Shown here piece after piece: positions 27,885 through 37,257 of a stretch of 64,000 bases of DNA. This DNA is from Metallumcola ferriviriculae (GTDB lineage: Bacteria > Bacillota > JADQBR01), in assembly GCF_035573695.1 (NCBI RefSeq), contig NZ_CP121694.1, forward strand, positions 2,952,501 to 3,016,500, read 5' to 3'. Positions within the stretch are counted from its first letter, which is position 1, and each line of letters starts with the position of its first letter. A program made the position numbers and the translations under genes. Under the pieces are notes generated by a model, which ran no database searches, was not told the DNA's origin, and worked only from the letters and a program-made list of their open reading frames with translations.

Positions 27885-28202
27885 TTTTTTACCCTCCTGC
27901 CTTGTTCCCACGAGGACGCTTTAGTTACTCCTACCTCCTAAATGAAATGAGTCGGAAAATATTTCCCTGGAAAACTCTTCATCTTCTGCAGAAGTTGATT
28001 TAACTCGAGTTCTAACATTAAATTAACCTGTCTTGGTTGCTTTTATGCTATGAAACCCTTGTCAAATCTGCCGGTAAAACTTCCAGCAGCTATCTTTTTC
28101 AATAAATCAGGCGTCTGAGAAAGGTAGCTTCAATTTTTGACAAAATCAATTTTTCTTTAAAAATATTTTGCCGCTCACTTAAAATTTTATGAAAAAAGTA
28201 TT
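27885..28202 (-). other. Intergenic region between recN and spoIVB
   Basis: 318 bases without a gene, AT-rich. The only signal I see is a weak forespore-type promoter at 28019-28048. A second SD-like AGGAGGTAGGAG at about 27935-27950 has no convincing frame behind it. Confidence 0.4.
28019..28048 (-). promoter_or_regulatory. Candidate sigma-F/sigma-G promoter for spoIVB
   Basis: On the minus strand GCATA, 16 bases, GGTTAATTTA. This is close to the forespore sigma-F pattern, about 135 bases upstream of the GTG. SpoIVB is forespore-expressed in Bacillus. The -10 half has mismatches. Confidence 0.35.
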
Positions 28203-28233
28203 AAAAAAAGACTGCCCTAAAAAGACAGTCCTT
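28203..28233 (-). terminator. Terminator of recN
   Basis: On the minus strand GGACTG pairs with CAGTC-type arm over a T-rich loop, followed by seven T. Confidence 0.8.
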
Positions 28234-28248
28234 TAATATCTATTATCT

Positions 28249-29916
28249 CTACTTTTTTAATAAATTTTTTGCATGCTGCGTTGTTAACAGATCATTACCG
28301 CCTAACATTCTGGTAAGCTCTGCAATTCGTTGTTCTTCTTTTAAAGCTGAAATATTAGTGATTGTGCGGCCGCTGGCAATCTGCTTTTTAATAGCAAAAT
28401 GCTTTCGGGCCTTGGCTGCAATACGTGGGCTGTGAGTAACGCAAAGCACCTGGCGATGTTTACCGATAGCTGCCAATTTTTCGGCTACCCGGCCAATGGT
28501 CTCACCACCAATACCTGCATCAATCTCGTCAAAAATTAACGTAGGCACTTGGTCTATCTCTGCCAGTACCGTCTTGAGTGCCAGCATAATCCGAGACATC
28601 TCCCCGCCGGATGCAATGCGCGCCAGCGGTTTTAATTCTTCTCCGGGGTTTGGCGAGATAATAAACTCTATAGTATCACGCCCGTCAGGGCCGGGTAAAA
28701 CTTGGTCGATTTGGACCCGAAACTTTGTATCCTCCATACCCAAATCTTCCCATAGGGCGCCGAGATGTTTGGCTAATGTCTCACCGCCTTGATGACGCAA
28801 ATCGCTTATTTTTTGAGCCAGTTTAGTATAATGCTGTTCCATATTGCCGGCTTCCCGGCGCAAAAAGTCCTTGTTTTCGTTCTTAAACTGTAATTCTTCC
28901 AAAGAAGCGGCCGCTTCTTGCCTAAAAGCCAATATCTCTTTTATGCTGCCGCCATATTTTCTTTTAAGCTGCCTGATGAGCTGTAGTCTATTTTCTGTCT
29001 CTTCCACCTGTTTCGGGTCAAGTGTCATTCCCTCACCATAATGCCGAAGCTCCGCTGCGCATTCTTCTATTTGGTAAAGCATTTGTTCCAAAGTTTCCGC
29101 CATTGGAGTGACACTATCATCATATTTTAACATGGTACGAATGTCTGCCAACGCTTGGCTCACCGAATCGTAGGCACTCTCCTTTGCAGCGCCGTTTCCA
29201 TAAAGCAGAGCACGGACCTTTTCTACAGAACCCAGCAGTATTTCGGCTCCGTCCAGGCGACGCCTTGCGGCCTCTAATTCCTCTTCCTCACCCGGCGATA
29301 ACTGTGCCTTGTCAATTTCCGTCACTTGGAATTGGAGAAACTCTTCCTCCCGGGCCAAGTCTCGGGCTTTTTTTTCTAAATCGTCAAGCCGCTTCAGTGT
29401 TTCCTGCCACTGCAAATATACTTTACCGATCTCCGCCACCGCAGCACTCAGTTCATCGCCACAAAAGCCATCCAACAGCTGTTTTTGCGTGTTGGCGATT
29501 AGGAGGGACTGGTGGTCGTGTTGGCCGTGGATATCCACCAAAATTTTCCCCAGCCGCTGATACATGGCAAGTGTAACAGCCTGGCCGTTGACGCGACAGG
29601 TATTTTTGCCGGCCGCGGATATTTCCCTAGACAGCAGCAAATTATCTTCTTCATCACGAGACAGACCCATCTCGGACAATAGCGTTTTAACCTCCGGCAG
29701 ATGTGTCGTTTCGAATAGACCGCGCACCACAGCTGCATCAGCCCCAGTGCGGATATATGTTTGGCTCGCCCTTTCGCCCAATAACAAAGCAACAGCGTCA
29801 ATAATGATAGATTTGCCCGCTCCGGTCTCACCGGTTAATACATTCAATCCGGCTGTAAATTCTATATGTAATTGTTCAATTAAGGCAAAATTCTCCACGC
29901 TTAATTCTCTTAGCAT
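28249..29916 (-). CDS. recN: DNA repair protein RecN
   Basis: 555 residues, SMC-like. Walker A GETGAGKSIII near residue 31, long coiled coil (about 150-370), ABC signature IASGGEMSRIMLALK and Walker B TLIFDEIDAGIGG. RecN gathers double-strand breaks for recombination. It starts 9 bases after argR and ends the nadK-argR-recN operon with a terminator. Confidence 0.97.
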   Translation of the reverse strand: MLRELSVENFALIEQLHIEFTAGLNVLTGETGAGKSIIIDAVALLLGERASQTYIRTGADAAVVRGLFETTHLPEVKTLLSEMGLSRDEEDNLLLSREISAAGKNTCRVNGQAVTLAMYQRLGKILVDIHGQHDHQSLLIANTQKQLLDGFCGDELSAAVAEIGKVYLQWQETLKRLDDLEKKARDLAREEEFLQFQVTEIDKAQLSPGEEEELEAARRRLDGAEILLGSVEKVRALLYGNGAAKESAYDSVSQALADIRTMLKYDDSVTPMAETLEQMLYQIEECAAELRHYGEGMTLDPKQVEETENRLQLIRQLKRKYGGSIKEILAFRQEAAASLEELQFKNENKDFLRREAGNMEQHYTKLAQKISDLRHQGGETLAKHLGALWEDLGMEDTKFRVQIDQVLPGPDGRDTIEFIISPNPGEELKPLARIASGGEMSRIMLALKTVLAEIDQVPTLIFDEIDAGIGGETIGRVAEKLAAIGKHRQVLCVTHSPRIAAKARKHFAIKKQIASGRTITNISALKEEQRIAELTRMLGGNDLLTTQHAKNLLKK

Positions 29917-29925
29917 AGTATCCTC

Positions 29926-30381
29926 CTACGCCAATAGGCTGTCAAAACGTTCCAATATTTCACCCACTGCCTCTTTTGGTTTAATAATCACCAAAATAGT
30001 ATCGTCACCGGCCACAGTTCCGATAACTTCTTTCCACGCCACATGGTCCAGGCAGGAAGCCACTGCATTGGCAGTCCCAGGCAGAGTACGAACTAAAATT
30101 AGGTTTTCACTGTAATCGATGGATATCATCGAATCCCTGAATAATCGCTCCAGTCGCAGGCGATAATTGCCGCCTCTTTGCTCCTGGGGCAGCGCATAAC
30201 GATAGGCCTTATCCCCACCGGGCACCTTAACCAGACCTAATTCTTTGATATCCCGAGAAATAGTCGCCTGGGTAATGTCATACCCATCCTTTCTCAATAC
30301 CGCTACCAGTTCTTCTTGAGTTTCTATCTCGAATTGTTCTATTAATTCCATAACTTTTTTCTGTCTCCGCGCTTTCAACAC
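29926..30381 (-). CDS. argR: Arginine repressor ArgR/AhrC
   Basis: 151 residues. Winged-helix N-terminal domain (KVMELIEQFEIETQEELVAVL, TQATISRDIKELGLVKV) and hexamerisation/arginine-binding C-terminal domain (GTVAGDDTILVI). It represses arginine synthesis genes with arginine as corepressor. It overlaps the methyltransferase gene by 7 bases and precedes recN, a conserved Firmicute order. Confidence 0.96.
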   Translation of the reverse strand: MLKARRQKKVMELIEQFEIETQEELVAVLRKDGYDITQATISRDIKELGLVKVPGGDKAYRYALPQEQRGGNYRLRLERLFRDSMISIDYSENLILVRTLPGTANAVASCLDHVAWKEVIGTVAGDDTILVIIKPKEAVGEILERFDSLLA

Positions 30382-30959
30382 TGTTCACCTCGTTTCTGAA
30401 TGGCCAGTAAAATCGGTGAGTTATTCTCCCGATTGGGAAAGCTAAATGAAATCACATCCCACCCATCCTGTGGCAAAGCATCCGCCCAAGCGGTTACCTT
30501 TTTGGCTTCCTCCTCACCGCCGGGGTGGCCGGTATAAAGCACTAAAGTAATCAGACCATAAGGGAGCATAAGCTCCGTTAATATATCAAGGGCCGCAACA
30601 GTGGTATTAGGCTTTGTTACCAATCCCTTGTTACCACCCGGTAAATAGCCAAGATTAAACATGGCTCCGGCAATTTTCTCATGAACATATTCTGCCATCT
30701 GCTGATGCCCGTCATTTATCAAGGATACCCTTTCAGCCACATTGGCCAGCTGGAGGCGTTTTTGGGTGCTGTCCAAGGCCATTTGTTGAACATCAAAAGC
30801 GAATACTTTTCCCTGGGCACCAACCAGATTCGCTAAAAAAAGGGTGTCATGTCCGTTGCCACAAGTAGCGTCAAGACATACATCACCAATGGCCACGGCC
30901 TGGGACATCAATCTTTTTGCCTCTTGAACCGCATTAATAAATAATCTATTTTTTGCCAC
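30375..30959 (-). CDS. YtqB-type SAM-dependent methyltransferase (putative rRNA methylase)
   Basis: 194 residues, class I Rossmann methyltransferase. Motif I DATCGNGHDTLFLA, motif II VFAFDVQ, catalytic-type FNLGYLPGGNKGLVT (residues about 100-115) and a final YTGHPGG segment typical of the YtqB family. YtqB-type enzymes modify wobble-position uridine derivatives in some tRNAs, while databases often call them rRNA methylases. Overlaps both neighbours (14 bases with nadK, 7 with argR). Confidence 0.85.
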   Translation of the reverse strand: MAKNRLFINAVQEAKRLMSQAVAIGDVCLDATCGNGHDTLFLANLVGAQGKVFAFDVQQMALDSTQKRLQLANVAERVSLINDGHQQMAEYVHEKIAGAMFNLGYLPGGNKGLVTKPNTTVAALDILTELMLPYGLITLVLYTGHPGGEEEAKKVTAWADALPQDGWDVISFSFPNRENNSPILLAIQKRGEQC

Positions 30960-31827
30960 AGCGGCCGTCCTCTCCTCTTAATTTTTCCCGCAGTACTTCG
31001 TAAAAGCCACGCCCATGCAAGCGCACCAATTTGGTGGTAAAAGGCGCTCTTTGAATGGTGATTTCGTCACTTTCTTCAAGTTTAAAACCGTGCTGCCCGT
31101 CTACAGTAAGCATAACTTCCGCGACTGCTGAACGCACCACTACCCGAACTGTCTCTTGAGACGATAATACCAGCGGCCGGGCAGACAGAGTATGGGGGCA
31201 AATTGGTGTTACTACCATCACTTCTACGTTAGGGCTGACCAACGGTCCGCCGGCAGAAAGAGAATAAGCCGTAGACCCGGTCGGTGAAGATATGATGACA
31301 CCATCAGCTGGGTAAGTGGTATGATAATGTTGACCAACGTAGGTTTCTAATAAAATCATCCGGGAAAAAGCGCCTTTTGTAACAACTATATCGTTAAGTC
31401 CAAAAAATTTATCTACAACAAGACCCTCACGTAAAACCCGGGCTTCCAGCATCATCCGTTCTTCAACGGTAAAATTACCCTCAAGGTAATTTTCCAGTCC
31501 CTGAAACAGATCGGGCAGTTCAATTTCTGTAAGAAACCCCAACTGACCTAGATTAATTCCTAGCAGCGGTGTTTGTCTAGGTGCCACTGAGCGGGCAGTA
31601 TTAAGCAAGGTTCCATCCCCGCCCAATACCAAGATACAATCGGCTTGACTGCTTATTTCCTCTTCGGGCAGCCCCAATTCCTCCCGACCCACCAGCTGAG
31701 CGTTAGCGAGCGGTAAAACAAGTCGAACTTCTCGCTTTTCCAGCCAGGTAATCATTTCCCCCGCAACTTCCAGCGCCCGTGGTTTTTTAGCATTTATTAT
31801 CAATCCGATTACTTTCATTCTGCTCAC
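30946..31827 (-). CDS. nadK: NAD kinase
   Basis: 293 residues. The GGDGTLLNTAR motif, NLGQLGFLTEI, and the substrate region SPTGSTAYSLSAGGP are diagnostic. It phosphorylates NAD to NADP with ATP or polyphosphate. It is in the middle of a tightly overlapping operon (4-base overlap upstream, 14 downstream). Confidence 0.97.
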   Translation of the reverse strand: MSRMKVIGLIINAKKPRALEVAGEMITWLEKREVRLVLPLANAQLVGREELGLPEEEISSQADCILVLGGDGTLLNTARSVAPRQTPLLGINLGQLGFLTEIELPDLFQGLENYLEGNFTVEERMMLEARVLREGLVVDKFFGLNDIVVTKGAFSRMILLETYVGQHYHTTYPADGVIISSPTGSTAYSLSAGGPLVSPNVEVMVVTPICPHTLSARPLVLSSQETVRVVVRSAVAEVMLTVDGQHGFKLEESDEITIQRAPFTTKLVRLHGRGFYEVLREKLRGEDGRCGKK

Positions 31828-32396
31828 CTGACCCTAAAATAAAAATATAAATATGTAACCAAAATTCCTACAGCAATAAGAGTAACGTCCCTCAGCCGCT
31901 GTTCTGTGCGGTTGACTGCCATCTGGAAACTAATATGACGTATCTTACCGTTATCTGCATCAAACAGGATAATACCGTCGGCTCGGCGCACGGAGTAATA
32001 CTCCAACAGCTGCCTTCTGCTGCGAGCGCTGTTTAGGCGACGGGTCTGTTTGCCCGATTTCACTTCAACCAGATATGTCTTACCCTGCTTCGCCACTACT
32101 AGGTCTATTTTAACTACATGACGATACTGCCGGTCATCTACATTTACCAACACTGGATAGTTCTGTTCAACTTCCACAATACGGTAACCCTGCTCGCTCA
32201 ATTCACTTGCTGTATTTTGCACCGCCTTCCGCGCCAGCAGCATTTTTTTTCCTGCTCGCCGCTGTCGCAAGCCTTTAGTAATATTATAAGTCAAAAATAC
32301 AGCTAATATAAAGCCCAGTATAATTAAGTCGGAAGTGCGCAAATTATTCACCTCAATATCCTTTTCTACATGGATAAAATATATCCTGTCAATCAA
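31824..32396 (-). CDS. Membrane-anchored protein with PD-(D/E)XK nuclease-like domain
   Basis: 190 residues: an N-terminal membrane helix (about 22-40), a central domain with KIDLVVAKQGKTYLVEVKSGK, the D...EVK pattern of restriction-nuclease folds, and a C-terminal hydrophobic tail (about 168-187). It overlaps nadK by 4 bases. The start is uncertain; a later Val or Leu at about residue 15 (EVNNLRTSDLII) is possible. Catalytic activity and substrate are unknown. Confidence 0.6.
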   Translation of the reverse strand: MIDRIYFIHVEKDIEVNNLRTSDLIILGFILAVFLTYNITKGLRQRRAGKKMLLARKAVQNTASELSEQGYRIVEVEQNYPVLVNVDDRQYRHVVKIDLVVAKQGKTYLVEVKSGKQTRRLNSARSRRQLLEYYSVRRADGIILFDADNGKIRHISFQMAVNRTEQRLRDVTLIAVGILVTYLYFYFRVR

Positions 32397-32458
32397 GGCC
32401 AGGCAAAAAGAAAACTTGGTGCAGAATACCTTTATGCTAAAAAAAGAGACCAGGAATT

Positions 32459-33502
32459 TTACCTGGCCTTACGCTGTTTATGACTCTTTTTCATTTGATA
32501 TAATCCGCGGTCAGCACATTCTATGAAACCGCTGGAACCACAGTTTACTCCCAGGTAAGTGGCCAGTCCATAACAAATGCTGATCATGCCGGTAAATTCT
32601 TGTCCCTGGTAATTATATCGATGCTCACTAACTGCTTTTGCCAGTCTTTCTGCCACCGAACTAGCTGTATCCCCGTTGGCGCCGGGTAAAATCACCGCAA
32701 ATTCATCCCCGCCGTAACGGGCCACTTGGTCACCATCCCGTACTGCCACACTTATTACAGCAGCTACTTCCTTAAGAATAAAGTCACCGGCCACATGACC
32801 GTAGGTATCATTAAATTTCTTGAAATTGTTAATATCTATCATCAGCAGTGACACTATTTGGTCATCCTTAGTTCCTGTGTTGGCCATTTCCCTATCCAAG
32901 GCGGCACGAAAGTAACCATAATTAAAAAGCCCCGTTAATGCATCGGTGGACGCCGCTAACTTTAGTTGGTCCATCAATCGAGCATTCTCCACAGCCAAAC
33001 CTAATTGAACCGCCAGCGCACTGAGAAAATCAACGTCTACTTGACCGAAATTGTTCTTTGTCTCACTATGAACAGTCGCAACCCCCAGTACTCGGTCCTT
33101 CACAATAATTGGAACCGCCAATACCGCTGCCACCTGAAACGCCTCAACTATTTTCGGCGTAGCTCTGGGGTCGTTAGCAGCATCATTAACCACTACAGGG
33201 TGAGCTGTTTCAAAAGCCAAACCGCTAATGCCCTTAGTCTCATCGGCATCCTTGGGAAATTGATAACCTTGCTTACTAAAAAAATACGCAGTTTCTAACC
33301 GTAATTGCCGGCGTACTTTTCGAGACAGGAGCAGATGACAACTATCTACCTCCATGATTGCCGCAATCTTGCGGGTGCTATTGCGTAAGATTGTATTCAC
33401 ATCGTGGCTTGAATTTAGTTCGAAGATGTATTCATTGAGCAAAACAAGTTTAGGATGCAACCTTTCCCCATCATCTGCATGCCAATACTTACCGGCTATC
33501 AT
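32459..33502 (-). CDS. GAF-GGDEF diguanylate cyclase
   Basis: 347 residues. A GAF sensor domain (about 20-165) is followed by a GGDEF domain with intact active-site RYGGDEFAVILPG. It makes cyclic di-GMP. A possible allosteric RxxD is not obvious. The C-terminal CYGLATYLG and the last basic residues look complete. It has no EAL domain and no obvious regulon partner nearby. The gene is alone on the minus strand, between a short gap and a divergent plus-strand gene. Confidence 0.92.
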   Translation of the reverse strand: MIAGKYWHADDGERLHPKLVLLNEYIFELNSSHDVNTILRNSTRKIAAIMEVDSCHLLLSRKVRRQLRLETAYFFSKQGYQFPKDADETKGISGLAFETAHPVVVNDAANDPRATPKIVEAFQVAAVLAVPIIVKDRVLGVATVHSETKNNFGQVDVDFLSALAVQLGLAVENARLMDQLKLAASTDALTGLFNYGYFRAALDREMANTGTKDDQIVSLLMIDINNFKKFNDTYGHVAGDFILKEVAAVISVAVRDGDQVARYGGDEFAVILPGANGDTASSVAERLAKAVSEHRYNYQGQEFTGMISICYGLATYLGVNCGSSGFIECADRGLYQMKKSHKQRKAR

Positions 33503-33659
33503 TTGATTTCACCTCGCCCTAAATCCCTTAAAATAATAATTTAAAAAAGTGATTTAATACTTCTCCAAGGATACAGAAAATTCCTTTAGCCTATATGTAA
33601 AATTTTTCAAAAAAAGCAAATTAAAATAACTAACGGTTTATGAAAAAGTCTCAGTGGGA

Positions 33660-33672
33660 CACACTAAGTGTG
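33660..33672. promoter_or_regulatory. Small dyad upstream of the orphan FeS protein
   Basis: CACACTAAGTGTG is a perfect inverted repeat just upstream of the SD AAGGAGG. It could be an operator. No known regulator pattern is matched. Confidence 0.3.
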
Positions 33673-33688
33673 ACAAGGAGGTGCCCTG

Positions 33689-34099
33689 ATGGCACGCAAA
33701 AAAGACCGAACCGATATGCCCCACCGATCCGCCCAGGAACGAAGCAAAGATTTTGAAGAAGTATCGTTGGGTTATTCTAAAGAAATGGCCTTGGAAGAAG
33801 CACAAAGATGCCTACAGTGCAAAACTCCCACTTGCGAACAAGGCTGCCCTGTCGGCATTGGCATAAAAGACTTTATCAAACACATGCAGACGGAAGATTT
33901 GAACAAAGCCTCCGAAAGCTTAGAAAAGTCCAATACCCTTTCGGCCGTGTGCGGTCGAGTATGCCCCCAGGAAACGCAATGTGAATCAAAGTGTATCTTG
34001 GCCAAAAAGGGTCAACCAATTGCAATCGGACGGCTGGAACGTTACCTGGGCGACTATAGCATGAAAAAGAAACAGCATTCCAAGTCGAAATTACATTAG
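33689..34099 (+). CDS. Stand-alone GltB/NfnB-type N-terminal [4Fe-4S] domain protein
   Basis: 136 residues covering only the N-terminal iron-sulfur domain of the glutamate-synthase-small-subunit family. All cysteines of the two clusters are present (CLQCKTPTCEQGCPV and CGRVCPQETQCESKC), and it ends after GRLERYLGDY, just where the flavin domain would begin, with a Lys-rich tail. It is clearly similar to the first 130 residues of NfnB at 55245-56636. SD AAGGAGG is strong. It could carry electrons for a separate flavoprotein, or be a retained fragment. Confidence 0.85.
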   Translation: MARKKDRTDMPHRSAQERSKDFEEVSLGYSKEMALEEAQRCLQCKTPTCEQGCPVGIGIKDFIKHMQTEDLNKASESLEKSNTLSAVCGRVCPQETQCESKCILAKKGQPIAIGRLERYLGDYSMKKKQHSKSKLH

Positions 34100-34145
34100 A
34101 ATAAGTTTCCCATAACGGCAGAAGTAACAATTTAACAACCACTTC

Positions 34146-35102
34146 TCAAAACATATTCTTTTTCACCAGGTAAATGATTGCCGCCCCGGATAAAGTCAAT
34201 GACAGCCCAACTGTAAAAATAAAAGCAAACGGATTATCCTGCATCGGTAGTACCACATTCATGCCGAAAAAACTGGCTACCATGGTGGGCAGCGCTAAAA
34301 TAATGGTTACTGAGGCGAGGAATTTCATCACCATATTGAGGTTGTTGGAAATAATTGAAGCAAAAGCATCCATCATACCACTGAGAATGGAAGAATATAT
34401 TTCGGCCATATCAATGGCCTGCTTATTCTCAGTAATAACATCCTCAAGCAGGTCCTGGTCCTCGGGGTACATCTTAAGAAAGGGGGATTTTAGCAATTTT
34501 TCCATCACTATTTCGTTAGCCTTTAGCGATGTATTGAAATAAACCAAACTTTTTTCTAAATCGAGCAATTTGATTAATTGCTCGTTTCTCATAGAACGGT
34601 GCAGTTCTCTTTCAATGTCATTGGTTTTCTTGTCAATTTCTTTGAGGTATTTAAGATAAAGTGCCGCGGTACGGTAAAGTATTTGAAAGATAAACCTGGT
34701 CTTTTTAAAGGTGTACCAGGTTTTTATCCGGCCGTTAACAAAATCCTCAAGCAAGATGTTATCTTCAAGACATACTGTAATTAAATTATTAGCAGTGACA
34801 ATCATTCCAAAAGGAATAGTATCGTATCTTGTCCTACCCCGCTCGCTTTCAATGGTTGGGATATTAATAATAATGAGGATGGTACCCTCTTCAACTTCAA
34901 TACGGGGGCGTTCCTCGTCATCTAACGGTGCCTTTAAGAAATCGAGCATTACACCGGTCTCACGATTCACCCGTTGGATTTCAGTCTCGGTGGGTTTAAC
35001 CAAGCTAACCCAAGCTCCCTTATGATTAAGGTCTTCTGTCTCATGTAATTTATTTTCAACAGTTCTCCAAGCCTTTAACATGTCACCCCTCCTATTTTGC
35101 AA
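34146..35102 (-). CDS. corA: CorA family Mg2+/Co2+ transporter
   Basis: 318 residues. A long soluble N-terminal domain with a coiled stalk (about 1-250) and two C-terminal membrane helices with the GMN signature (FFGMNVVLP) between them. It conducts magnesium or other divalent ions as a pentamer. The gene is alone, with SD AGGAGGGG. It lies between the orphan FeS protein (convergent) and norCB (divergent). Confidence 0.9.
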   Translation of the reverse strand: MQNRRGDMLKAWRTVENKLHETEDLNHKGAWVSLVKPTETEIQRVNRETGVMLDFLKAPLDDEERPRIEVEEGTILIIINIPTIESERGRTRYDTIPFGMIVTANNLITVCLEDNILLEDFVNGRIKTWYTFKKTRFIFQILYRTAALYLKYLKEIDKKTNDIERELHRSMRNEQLIKLLDLEKSLVYFNTSLKANEIVMEKLLKSPFLKMYPEDQDLLEDVITENKQAIDMAEIYSSILSGMMDAFASIISNNLNMVMKFLASVTIILALPTMVASFFGMNVVLPMQDNPFAFIFTVGLSLTLSGAAIIYLVKKNMF

Positions 35103-35200
35103 CTACACTTCTTATGTTACACCTTTCCCCCTTTTGCTTCAAATAATTTCACCGTGATAGGAAACACTATAGAAAATCCTGATAATGGGGGAATTTCCAA

Positions 35201-35623
35201 GTGAAATATGTCATCATCTGTCTGGTTGTAGTCGCGTTGCTTTCCCCGGTGATATTCTTTTATCTATTGTACACTTCCACCGCACCGATGTTTAACGAAG
35301 AGCTGCCGGAAGAGGCGGTAATAGGCAAACGCCTGTGGCAAAGTAAAGGCTGCGTAGAATGCCATACGATATTTGGCAACGGCGGCTACAATGCCCCGGA
35401 CCTTACCAATTCCTTCAGTATCCGGGGGGAAAAATGGCTGAAGCAGTTCTTTGCCAAGCCGCCAATGATGCGCCCCCATAAGCAAAGGAAGCATCCGGGA
35501 TTAACCCCCAAAGATACAAGAGCAATGCTGGCATTTTTTAAGCTTCTTGACAATATCCCTAACTTGGGCTGGCCGCCAAAGCCCCACTACACTCCCGCTC
35601 CAAAACAGCAGGATGGTCAGTGA
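35201..35623 (+). CDS. norC: Nitric oxide reductase cytochrome c subunit (NorC-like)
   Basis: 140 residues. An N-terminal membrane anchor (about 3-24), then a single haem c domain with GCVECH and the NorC-type segment TIFGNGGYNAPDLTN. Probable Met ligand in PPMMRPH. It starts with GTG behind GGGGGAA and overlaps norB by 4 bases. It passes electrons to NorB outside the membrane. Confidence 0.85.
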   Translation: MKYVIICLVVVALLSPVIFFYLLYTSTAPMFNEELPEEAVIGKRLWQSKGCVECHTIFGNGGYNAPDLTNSFSIRGEKWLKQFFAKPPMMRPHKQRKHPGLTPKDTRAMLAFFKLLDNIPNLGWPPKPHYTPAPKQQDGQ

Positions 35624-37038
35624 TGTTCAGATTATTAAAACGCCTATTCAAAAAAACCACAGGTCAAGAACCAGAAAGTTTTACTACTCGCGCTGTTGCC
35701 TACCCCTTTTGTGTCGCGGCAGTATTGTTTTTCGGTTTTCAGGTTACTGTAGTTACCATGGGGTCCCTGGAGTTAATCTGGCCTAATCTGCCGGCGCCGG
35801 TACCCTTTCGCTCGGGACGGATGGTTCATCTCAACCTAAGTGTATTCTGGCCGCTAATGGCGACAATTGGTGCTGCTTTCTATTTTTTTCCCGGGGAAGC
35901 AAAGAACGAGTTGGCCCACCCAAGGATGGCTAGACTGCTGTCTTACGGTTTGCCCGTAACCTTGGTAGGAATTTTATTATCCTTCGTCTTTGGTTTAACG
36001 GAAGGGCGAGAGTACCTGGAGGCAATTCGGCCCTTTGACTGGGCCATTACACTGGCTCTACTATTGTTCTCCATAATCCTTACCCAGACCTATTTAAAAA
36101 AGGCTACCCCAAAGCTGCGGCCCGCCCTGCTGGGGATGCTTTTAGGCGCCTATTCCTTACTGGGTCTTTTTATACCAAATTTATTCTTTTACAGCCACCC
36201 GGCAGTGGATGAAGTAGTGAAATTCTGGGTAGTGCATTTATGGGAGGAAATGAGCCTTGAGCTTTTAGGCACCAGTATCATTGCCGCCTATGTATTATCT
36301 TCCACTCCTAGAAATCGCCGTGCGGTACATACTATATTATATCTTGATTTAGCTTTCGTGCTTATTACCGGTTTTTTTGCCACCGGACATCATTACTATT
36401 GGATAGGCTTGCCTCATTACTGGTTGTGGGTTGGCGGAATTTTCAGCACACTTCAGGTTCTTCCCTCGGTTTTTTTAATCTATTCCCAGTATAAAAGCTA
36501 TCGGGCTGAGAAGTTTCAGTCCATGAGTCGGGCAGAAAAGCTTGGTTTTGCCTTTATAGTGTCGAGTCTCTTTTATCATTTCCTAGGCGCCGGGGTATTG
36601 GGGTGGATTCTAGCTATGCCCTTCATTAATAATTTCGCTCATGGCACCTATTTAACCTCGTCCCATGCCCACTTTGCCCTATTCGGCGTCTTTGGGTTTC
36701 TTGCTCTCGGATTTGCCGTGTACATCCTTACCAATGAATTTCCTTTGAAGAATAAGGACTATAAACGCCTCTGGTGGAGTATTGCCTTTTTGAACGTGGG
36801 GTTATTAATTATGGGATTAGCTTTGGCCATAGCCGGAACCTTGGAAACATACCTTTACCGAATTCTGGGCAACGACTTCATGGAGACACAAAGAATACTG
36901 ATACCTTATCTAGTCATCAGAACGGCAGGAGGAGCCGTTTTTTCCGCTGGCGGTCTTATATTGGCCTGGACTATATTTAAACTAGCTATTGGCAACCTAC
37001 ACGGTATCATTTTCCTGCCACCCGAACGGCGTAAATAA
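35620..37038 (+). CDS. norB: Nitric oxide reductase catalytic subunit (NorB-like)
   Basis: 472 residues, about 12 membrane helices of the haem-copper oxidase superfamily. All metal ligands of NorB are placed: low-spin haem His70 and His351, haem b3 His349, and non-haem iron ligands His206 with Glu210 (HLWEE) plus His257-His258 (TGHHYYWIG). The glutamate at 210 and the lack of a Tyr-His pair favour NO reductase over an oxygen reductase. It reduces two NO to N2O. No norDQ genes follow. Confidence 0.85.
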   Translation: MMFRLLKRLFKKTTGQEPESFTTRAVAYPFCVAAVLFFGFQVTVVTMGSLELIWPNLPAPVPFRSGRMVHLNLSVFWPLMATIGAAFYFFPGEAKNELAHPRMARLLSYGLPVTLVGILLSFVFGLTEGREYLEAIRPFDWAITLALLLFSIILTQTYLKKATPKLRPALLGMLLGAYSLLGLFIPNLFFYSHPAVDEVVKFWVVHLWEEMSLELLGTSIIAAYVLSSTPRNRRAVHTILYLDLAFVLITGFFATGHHYYWIGLPHYWLWVGGIFSTLQVLPSVFLIYSQYKSYRAEKFQSMSRAEKLGFAFIVSSLFYHFLGAGVLGWILAMPFINNFAHGTYLTSSHAHFALFGVFGFLALGFAVYILTNEFPLKNKDYKRLWWSIAFLNVGLLIMGLALAIAGTLETYLYRILGNDFMETQRILIPYLVIRTAGGAVFSAGGLILAWTIFKLAIGNLHGIIFLPPERRK

Positions 37039-37091
37039 AAAAGTCAACACCCTTGGTGAAAGACACAAGACACCACCGGCGTTGACTTTTT
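37037..37091 (+). terminator. Terminator after norB
   Basis: AAAAGTCAAC pairs with GTTGACTTTTT over a 30-base loop region with a smaller CC/GG step, followed by T residues. It lies at once after the norB stop codon and may also serve the convergent minus-strand operon. Confidence 0.7.
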
Positions 37092-37123
37092 GCTTCTTAA
37101 GTAACGCTTTATTCAATCACTTA

Positions 37124-37255
37124 TCACAGTCCACAATCAGGAGTGTAACAGTTATTATCAATAAACTGACATTTCTCCTTACATGACGGGCAAATTTCCG
37201 GCGGCACTTCCGCCTCTAACGTATAGCCGCACTTATCACATTTCCAATTGTTCAT
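37124..37255 (-). CDS. Small rubredoxin-like zinc-ribbon protein, 43 residues
   Basis: Start ATG at 37255, with SD GGGGAGGAA inside the end of the preceding gene. The sequence has paired CxxC motifs, WKCDKCGY and ICPSCKEKC, plus three further Cys near the C-terminus (NNCYTPDCG). This is the short rubredoxin-like domain seen next to rubrerythrin genes in anaerobes. It is the last gene of the oxidative-stress operon. Confidence 0.8.
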   Translation of the reverse strand: MNNWKCDKCGYTLEAEVPPEICPSCKEKCQFIDNNCYTPDCGL

Positions 37256-37257
37256 CC

